From the NCBI RefSeq assembly GCF_958450345.1, contig NC_088782.1, forward strand, positions 3,109,501-3,173,500: a stretch of 64,000 nucleotides of DNA, written 5' to 3'. Origin of the DNA: Calliphora vicina (taxonomy: Eukaryota; Arthropoda; Insecta; Diptera; Calliphoridae). Positions 57,650 through 64,000 of this stretch are shown here, in pieces. The notes beneath the pieces are model-generated. The model saw only the letters and a list, made by a program, of their open reading frames with translations. It had not been told where the DNA came from and made no database searches. Every line of letters begins with the position of its first letter. Position 1 is the first letter of the stretch. The translations under genes and the position numbers were made by a program.

Positions 57650-58650
57650 CAAGCCAATATCCGATACTCCATTGCAAAGTGAAGCTTATCCCAGACAGAG
57701 CGTTCTGTCTCAATTGAAACAAACAGTAGACGGTCGGGACACAGTCTGGACTATAATGCGAGTGAGGCACAACTTTTCAACCACTTTATTCTAAATAGTT
57801 TTTAACATGTATTGCAACATGTGCCGTTGTCATGATAGAAATTAAAGTTCCAAATCTGGTTTTTCGGAAAATGCTCGCTTCAAACGAATCAGTTACGTTC
57901 TGTACAGGTTCCCTGTGAAGGACTGGTCAGATTTCAGCAGTTCATAATAGATATGAGCCATTTGCTCACCCCACCTGAAGTGGGGTTGGCCAAACAGTTG
58001 AATATATGGAGGGAGTTGTGGGGACCCTGACCACATGCTAGGCATAAGTTGATGTAAGTTATTCCAGAACGACTCTTATGCTCTCCTCGTATTTCCGTAC
58101 GTCCTTCTGACATGCCTCGGGGGAGACTCCAAATGTGTGATGTTGAAGTTTTAATGATTCCTCCTTTGACATCCCAACTGTGTGATGTTGAAGTTTGAAT
58201 GATTCCTCCGCTGACATCCCAGAAGGAACTGTTGTGTCAACATGACGTTGTGTTCCTTGACCGGTAGAACCTTGATTTCCTCGTGAAGGTGGTGTTCGTA
58301 GGTAATTTGAAGGCAGCCAGTGATGGTTCTTAAGGCTGAGTTTTAACAGCTCTGAAGATGACCACACTTGAGCATCATAGTTGACCAAGGTCTCTTAGCT
58401 TCAATTTGTATGGTACCCAATTTCCCTGGTTTTTTATGAATCCTGCTGCTTTTGGAAGTTCTTGTTGCCTCCAGTTCTAGGTCTTAAAACTTTTTTTGGC
58501 GTCAAAATCACCACTTCTGAACCGCACATTCCATCTGTCGCACGTTGAAACCGATAAAACACATTCACCATAAGCTCCGATGAGCAATCGATTTTGCTTA
58601 TCGGTGCAAAATTTCCCGAATGTAACTCTTTATTGGCACAAAATTCAACA
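57650..58650 (-). pseudogene. Mauritiana-type mariner transposase relic, middle replaced (copy 5)
   Basis: The N-terminal NFVPIKSYIREI-like start lies near 58640. It is followed by FQRATDG, RSGDFDAKK and the IQKTRE-WVPYKLKLRD region down to about 58385. The C-terminal half runs from about 57976: 'YYELLKS', LYRT-LIRLKRAFSEKP, then 'VQTVS' and TLQWSIGYW near 57650. The segment between (first Asp, PAESTPKPN) is absent, and in its place lies the 57977-58384 non-LTR fragment. Frameshifts throughout. Confidence 0.75.
57977..58384 (-). pseudogene. Non-LTR retrotransposon C-terminal fragment
   Basis: The minus frame 58388-58059 reads LLKLSLKNHHWLPSNYLRTP, then two near-identical units MSAEESFKLQHHTVG and MSKEESLKLQHHTFG. 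After a frameshift it gives ITYINLCLACGQGPHNSLHI and FNCLANPT. The C-x2-C..H..C finger followed by 'FNCPANPT' is typical of the C-terminus of jockey-clade elements. The repeated units come from a ~50-base tandem duplication at about 58120-58225. It replaces roughly 200 bp of the surrounding mariner. Confidence 0.6.
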
Positions 58651-58689
58651 TTTTCGAAGCAAAAAAAATCCTTTTTGTTGACATGTTCA

Positions 58690-58815
58690 ATAATTTTGAT
58701 CCATTGTAGCTCCGTTATATGGCGTTATATACATATGTACGTCATTGGGAAGGTCTTTGAAATATCTATCATTAGATATCCATATTGTCTACGTATATTA
58801 ATAACTTAGTGACAT
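58690..58815 (+). repeat. Family B fragment
   Basis: 'tgatccattgtagctccgtt', 'gttatatacatatgtacgtc' and 'ggtctttgaaatatctatca' followed by 'ttagatatccatattgtcta' match the middle of family B, in order. Both ends are missing. Confidence 0.65.
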
Positions 58816-59889
58816 TGAGCTTTTTTTACCATAGAATAGGAAAGTGCCAACCAGTTCTTTTACACTTCAACGCATTATTGAATCAGACTACTCGAGTGGA
58901 ATCTGCCGATAAGCAAATTAAATACCAGTTTCTGCAAATAACAGTAGCCACTTAATTTAAACAAGACAAATCTAATCCAATTAAGCAATTGCAGCTACAC
59001 ATAAATATGAAATTAATCCTTATAAAATATAAAAAAAAAACAAAAAAACATAATTTAATATAATTTCCACTTTTTGTATTAAATATTAAACTTTAGCTAA
59101 AACCTCTAACCAGTTTTATTAACTTTGTATTTTAAGCCTTGTTTACATATACTTTTTCACTCAAAGATTTGTTGATTTGTTTATATTACTTATTACTAAT
59201 ATTGTTTATAATATAGATATTATATTTATTTATTATTTATTAAATAAAAAAAAAAACTTTGTCTTTGTTAGCTATATTTAATAAAATATGTATAAACAAA
59301 AAGTAAATAATACCAGCTAAATGAGTGACTGACATGTCTACGACATTAGAGAGTCTCATGTATGGATCTACATACCAGTCCATATCTAACTAAATTGTAC
59401 AATATATGTACAATGTTCATGACTGTGTTGTTCAGACACTTGTATGGTGTTGTATTCCATACCATATATTTCGATTCAACTCTGGCAGATTATTGTTTTT
59501 CATTTTTTTTTTTTTCAAATATTTTTAATATAGAATTTGATTTGTATTATAGGAAGTCGTGTGCGGCTACTTATTAAAAAATATAAACGTATTTTGTTAT
59601 AAAACAAAAACGCAAAAAAGCACAATTAAGCGACAAATAAACCTTAAAGAATTTTTGTGTTCTAATAAAAAATATAAAAAAAGCCAAACAAGTTCTACTT
59701 GTTTTCTGACGTATGTTTATTTATTGCAAAGAAATAACTAATTAATTTATAAAAAAAAATAAAATCAAGTAAGGAAATTCTAGTAAAAGGGTGATCAATT
59801 ATATACTGACAAGCTTTGTTTTTTTTTGTCATTTTTGTTTGTCAAAGTGTTTAGAAAGAAGATTTCACACTTGTTAAAATGGTTCTACA
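58816..59889. other. No gene; very AT-rich unique sequence
   Basis: An ATTT-rich run lies near 59220-59245, with oligo-A and oligo-T tracts. The frames at 59362-59577 and 59559-59741 lack any recognised pattern. Confidence 0.4.
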
Positions 59890-60165
59890 CCATTTCCAAT
59901 TGTATTTCAGACATTTTTAATTATATTTCAGAAAATTCCAATTGAATTTCAGAAACTTCCAAATATATTTCAGAATTTTCCATTTATATTTAAGAATTTT
60001 CTAATTGTATTTCAGAAATTCTCAATTTTATTTCAGAATTTCCACTTCTATTTCAGAAAATTCTAATAACAATATAAATGAAATTTCTGAAATACAAATT
60101 TCAGAAAAACAATTGAAAAATTCTGAAATACAATTAGAAACTTCTTAAATAAAATTGAAAATGGT
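59890..60165. repeat. ~21-bp minisatellite with an inverted block
   Basis: About eight units of the type TATTTCAGAAATTTCCAATT follow one another at 59890-60065, each starting ATTTCAGA or a near match. From about 60080 to 60160 three or four units occur in the opposite orientation ('ttctgaaatacaattagaaa'). The two blocks can pair. No coding capacity. Confidence 0.75.
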
Positions 60166-60245
60166 ATAGTAGTTTTATTAATGAGAATGATAAATTAAAT
60201 GTTAAAGTAGTTTTTTGAGATAATATAAAATGTTGGCATTGAAAA

Positions 60246-61348
60246 ACAAGTAAGAAAGTATGGTCGGTCAAGTCCGACCATAAATACCCTACACTAAGTA
60301 AAAGAGCAATAACATTTTTCTTTTAAAAGTTCAATAATTTATATTTTTGAGTGATTTTCGGAAGTGGGCCCATATAAGGCCTATGACCAATTATGGACCG
60401 ATCACCATGAAATTAGGTCGTGTGATTTATGTCTATATGAAAGTTTACAATGTTGAATTTTGTGAGTATAGCAACATTTTTAAGCGATATATGCACGTTA
60501 ATGAGATTTTCGGAAGCGGGTCTATATGGGAGCTATGACTACTTATGGACCGATCGTAACAAAATTTAGTGACATGAATATTGTATATATAAAACTTATT
60601 TGGAGCGCAATTTGTGGAGATACATTTAAAAATTAAACATTTATGACCGATAAAGTCTAATTTCGGAAGGACATTTGTATGGGGGCTAGGTGAAGTAATG
60701 GACCGATTTCAGTCAGTTTCAATAGGCTTAGTCCTTGAGCCGAAAAAATAATATGTACCAAATTTGATCGAAATATCTTCAAAATTGCGACCTGTACTCT
60801 GCGCACAAGGTTTACATGGACAGCCAGCCAGCCAACCAGACGGACGGACGGACATCGTTTAATCGACTCAGAAAGTAATTCTAAGTCGATCGGTATACTT
60901 TAAAGTGGGTGTTAGACTAATATTTTGGGAGTTACAAACATCTGCATAAACGCATAATACCCTCCCCACTATGGTGGTGTAGGGTATAATTAAACATTTA
61001 TGACCGATAAAGTCCAATTTCGGGAGGACATTTGTATGGGGGCTAGGTGAAATAGTGGACCGATTTCAGCCAGTTTCAATAGGCTTAGTCCTTGAGCCGA
61101 AAAAATAATATGTACCAAATTTGATCGAAATATCTTCAAAATTGCGACCTGTACTCTGCGCACAAGGTTTACATGGACAGCCAGCCAGCCAACCAGACAG
61201 ACGGACGGACATCGTTTAATCGACTCAGAAAGTGATTCTAAGTCGATCGGTATACTTTAAAGGTGGGTGTTAGACTAATATTTTTGGGCGTTACAAACAT
61301 CTGCACAAACGCATAACACCCTCCCCACTATGGTGCTGTAGGTTATAA
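60246..61348 (+). mobile_element. Family A repeat with tandemly duplicated 3' half
   Basis: The head ACAAGTAAGAAAGTATGGTC with its GGTCGG hairpin starts a complete copy ending 'gtggtgtagggtataa' at 60988. The sequence from 'ttaaacatttatgaccgata' (60633) to that end is then repeated as 60989-61348, unit about 356 bp, with a few differences. The core appears in each unit as 'ggacatcgtttaatcgactc'. This is the least decayed family A copy in the window. Confidence 0.85.
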
Positions 61349-61424
61349 CAAATACATATGATGGCTTTGTTAATTTTTAAATTTGCCGCATTTGGGGTTA
61401 AGAGAATATGCGGATGTTTGCCTG

Positions 61425-61737
61425 CAGGTATAACAATAATTATGTATATCTTTGTGGCAACTATAATATGTTTAATTTATCATTTATATGATTGTAGTAG
61501 TTTGTGGCAACCGTTTTTATGAGGTAATACTTCAACATATTGTGTTGTTCTCGGATTATGGTCATTATAATCTGAACATGTTTGCCATAAACATATACTT
61601 AATTACTACAATCATATATATGATTGTTATAATTATTTGAATGCTAAATTAAACATATTATTGTTAAAAAACTTAAAAATAGTGAAATGATTAAGGTAAG
61701 CATGTAAAATTATGTATATATTTTCTCTGGGTGTGCT
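61425..61737. mobile_element. M1 foldback MITE, left end lost
   Basis: Internal blocks are 'tttgtggcaactataatatg', 'tgttgttctcggattatgg', 'gccataaacatatact' and 'attaaacatattattgtt', then the right end 'tatattttctctgggtg'. It matches M1 in order. The right end touches a transposase fragment at 61738. Confidence 0.65.
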
Positions 61738-62045
61738 TCTTCGAAAATGAGGCTGGTGAAGCAATGACAGTAACTGGTGCTCGATATCGTGTTCATTCTG
61801 CCTAAATTGGATTATACTGATGAGGACCAAATTTAGATTCAATACAGTTCCAAATGTAATGTAGATTCAATACAGTTCGTGAATCCTTTAATCTCTCGTT
61901 TCGATGATCAAAATTGGATTCTAAATCGTGCGATTATTTGGAATTATTTGACTGTTATTCTTGCTCGATATCGCGATATGATAACTGAGTTATTTCTGCC
62001 TACATTGGATGACATTGATGATTTAATAGCATAAGCATGAGACAT
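61738..62045 (+). pseudogene. IS630/Tc1-mariner-like transposase fragment with internal duplication
   Basis: The plus strand gives FFENEAGEAMTVTGARYRV (about 61746-61800), then, after a duplicated and scrambled stretch, LARYRDMITELFLPTLDDID (about 61965-62025). In the family this is one continuous segment '..ENE.G.AVTV.G.RY..M..EFF.P.LD..D'. So a partial duplication (ARYR twice, about 180 bp apart) has expanded it. Downstream catalytic motifs are absent. Confidence 0.65.
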
Positions 62046-62540
62046 TTTCTTGGTCATGTATTCTCTCTCGGCATTTCAGATTGATATAATTTGTACTTCC
62101 CTTCTATTACTGACAATAACGTTTGAAGACCCTTAAGGATACTGCAATATTCTTATTAATAGAAATAGTCATCTTGACACTGGACAAACACTTTCAAAAG
62201 TATTACAAATGTTGACTTTTTTATCGTCTATTACAATAATATTATCAACATTTATTGCTTCCATAAGCAGTAATGATATTTGTCTCTCTTAGGAACCTGC
62301 TTCATCATTTATTCTACCCGTTTTTCATCTTTAACAAACAAATTATTTAGGAACAAAATGTATATTTCTGATCGCATAAATTACTGTTTCGGCAAAACGA
62401 CTAACGATCACCGAACTTTGAGAGAAAATTATAGATTTTTTCTTGGTCGTGTATTCTCTCTAGGCATTACCCCGGTACTTTTTATGCCTACTTAAGATTG
62501 ATATAGTTATTACTTCCCTTCTATTACTGGCCACTACGAC
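62046..62540 (+). repeat. Direct duplication
   Basis: 'tttcttggtc.tgtattctct' and 'cttcccttctattactg' occur at 62048-62130 and again at 62438-62527, about 390 bp apart. The order and spacing are similar, with 'gattgatata' between the two blocks in both. No coding function evident. Confidence 0.5.
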
Positions 62541-64000
62541 TGGACTACATTTATTTTATTACAAAAATTCTGCGACACTCTTATTTAACTACGATGTTTT
62601 TTTAATTAATAAAAGAAAAATTTATTTATTTTTTTTGTTTGGCAATAAAAATCTGCTTCTTTGCTTAAATATTAAAGTCTTATGATGACGTCCTAACAAT
62701 TTAACACTTTTTTTAAAAAAGGTCTCAAAATATTCAAATATTTTTGTGAACAAGAAAAAATATCATCTTTTAAGCGAACGTTTGTAAACAGCAGGTGCAA
62801 TTTATGTACTCAGTCATATTTTTCAGAATTAAACTATAGAAAAAAAAACACAGAAAAATAACGTAGCGTTTTTATTGAAAATTTAATTAACAATTTGGCG
62901 TCAAATGTTTATGGCACAACAACGTCTCAAAAAACTAAACCAACAGCAATCATCCACAACAAAATTCAAATGCCAAAGTAGCTGGCCGATTGCTGGTGCT
63001 GCTGTTGCATGATGTTGCATGTTTGATTGTAGCCAAGGAGCTCCAAAAAAAGGGTTGCTACAATAATAATTTTTCTTATATTTATAAGAATTGTAATAAA
63101 AACCTAATAATTTTTCATGATTCGCGTGCCAATCAACAATTGTTAAAGCCGGAATATTAACACACCAACAACCAGAAACATTTTAAAATTTAAAACAAAC
63201 CCCAGAAAAAAAGGACCTTGCCGTTAAAACAACAACAAAAACAATAATAAATTGTTTCAAAAGCGTGCTTAAAAATTTAAAACAAAAATTATTTATTACC
63301 TAAAACTCTACAAAATTCACGCACTTTCCTTTTTCAATTTCTTAAACAAAGTCTTAACCCTCTGCCCATTCCTCAAACTACATCATATGCAAATTAAATA
63401 TGTTTGAAAATTAAGCATCACTTCTCCTCTTTAAACATTTTATTTCTCCTAGACACCCCGAAGTTAAATGCTGAAGATCAAATTCGTCAGCCGTCTAATC
63501 ATTTCTACTATCATCAACATCATCATCATCATGACCGATACATGATGATAATAATAACAATAAAACGTCTGCGGCGGCGGCGCTCAATGATATCCCGCTG
63601 CCGTTAAATGGCCCAACAATATACAAAATTTGCATAATTATGGGTTTATCTTGTTAAATTGGACGTCTGTATCTGTAACTTTATAATTTGATGTGAATAA
63701 CGAATACAAAAAGAAGTTCAAATAACCAACAACAATAACTAAAAGCATTTTCGAACAAAAAACCAACCATGAAGCAGGGGTTGGACAAGATCATTAGAAA
63801 TTGATCTTTTTTTTTTGAAGAGGTGGAGTGTAAAATACAAATTACTGGCCAGTAATTACTAGATACCATGTAAGAGACTTGCTTATACTAGAATATACAG
63901 GGTGTTGGGTTAAAAGTAAATAAATAGATTAATAGAAGTTGTTTACACACTTAAGAATGTATCCTACATACTCAAGAAACACTAAACACGTTTGCAGAAA
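62541..64000. other. No gene; unique sequence
   Basis: CATCAT-rich sequence at 63510-63535, ACAACA-rich runs and a short GCGGCGGCGGCG stretch at 63572-63583. The short frames on both strands (63404-63607, 63681-63869) lack a recognisable pattern. Confidence 0.4.

Noticed and set aside
60347..60538. 63-codon frame similar to the minus-strand frame at 576-767
   Set aside because: Both are translations of the same family A repeat; the similarity is at DNA level and the repeat shows no sign of coding.

Overview
The window is AT-rich nuclear DNA from a higher fly. It is most likely from a calyptrate such as a blowfly or a relative: the mix of mauritiana-type mariners, hAT-like elements, Helitron and jockey-like relics, and short interspersed repeats ending in TATACCC hairpins fits that group. 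This is inference from repeat content; no host gene is present to settle it. I found no convincing host protein-coding gene, tRNA, rRNA or CRISPR array. The stretch reads as a long intergenic or intronic region in which single-copy islands (microsatellites, CA/GT runs, AAC runs) alternate with dense, nested, decayed transposons.

Two abundant non-coding repeat families dominate. Family A (GGTCGG hairpin at the head) lies at 200-871, 15489-15708, 31420-31995 and 60246-61348. Family B (TTCGGCTGTGCCGAA hairpin at the head) lies at 8355-9046, 11108-12440, 32000-33155, 38283-38718, 39832-40460 and 49122-49660. Both start ACAAGTAAGA, end in a TATACCC/GGGTATA hairpin, and share an internal core (about GTCGAT..A..ATGTCCGTC). 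A third related piece (F) is at 7830-8100. A Helitron helicase relic (37379-37870) runs on the same strand directly after the head half of a B copy, suggesting that these repeats may be Helitron-mobilised.

Cut-and-paste relics include: five mauritiana-type mariner copies (22484-23170, 26265-27605, 48322-49110, 53900-54530, 57650-58650); an irritans-like mariner (14340-14900); a Tc1-like piece (13850-14225); and five fragments of one further IS630/Tc1-mariner-like transposase (17626-17960, 27720-29170, 54770-55070, 57440-57645, 61738-62045). Five hAT-type insertions have 8-bp target duplications (15141-15880, 28157-29109, 32498-33063, 33780-35077, 37879-38262), and one of these still carries a hAT dimerisation-domain relic. 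There is also a TTA-flanked Tourist-like MITE (39920-40053) and a TA-flanked foldback MITE (M1, complete at 11677-12159, with several relics).

Non-LTR retrotransposon relics lie at 23441-24070, 47630-47880, 51505-52480 and 57977-58384. The largest structure is a foldback of about 1.8 kb at 44343-46173. Insertions within insertions give a relative order of events at several places: M1 in B, hAT in B, hAT in Helitron, hAT in M1, hAT in transposase, A in hAT.
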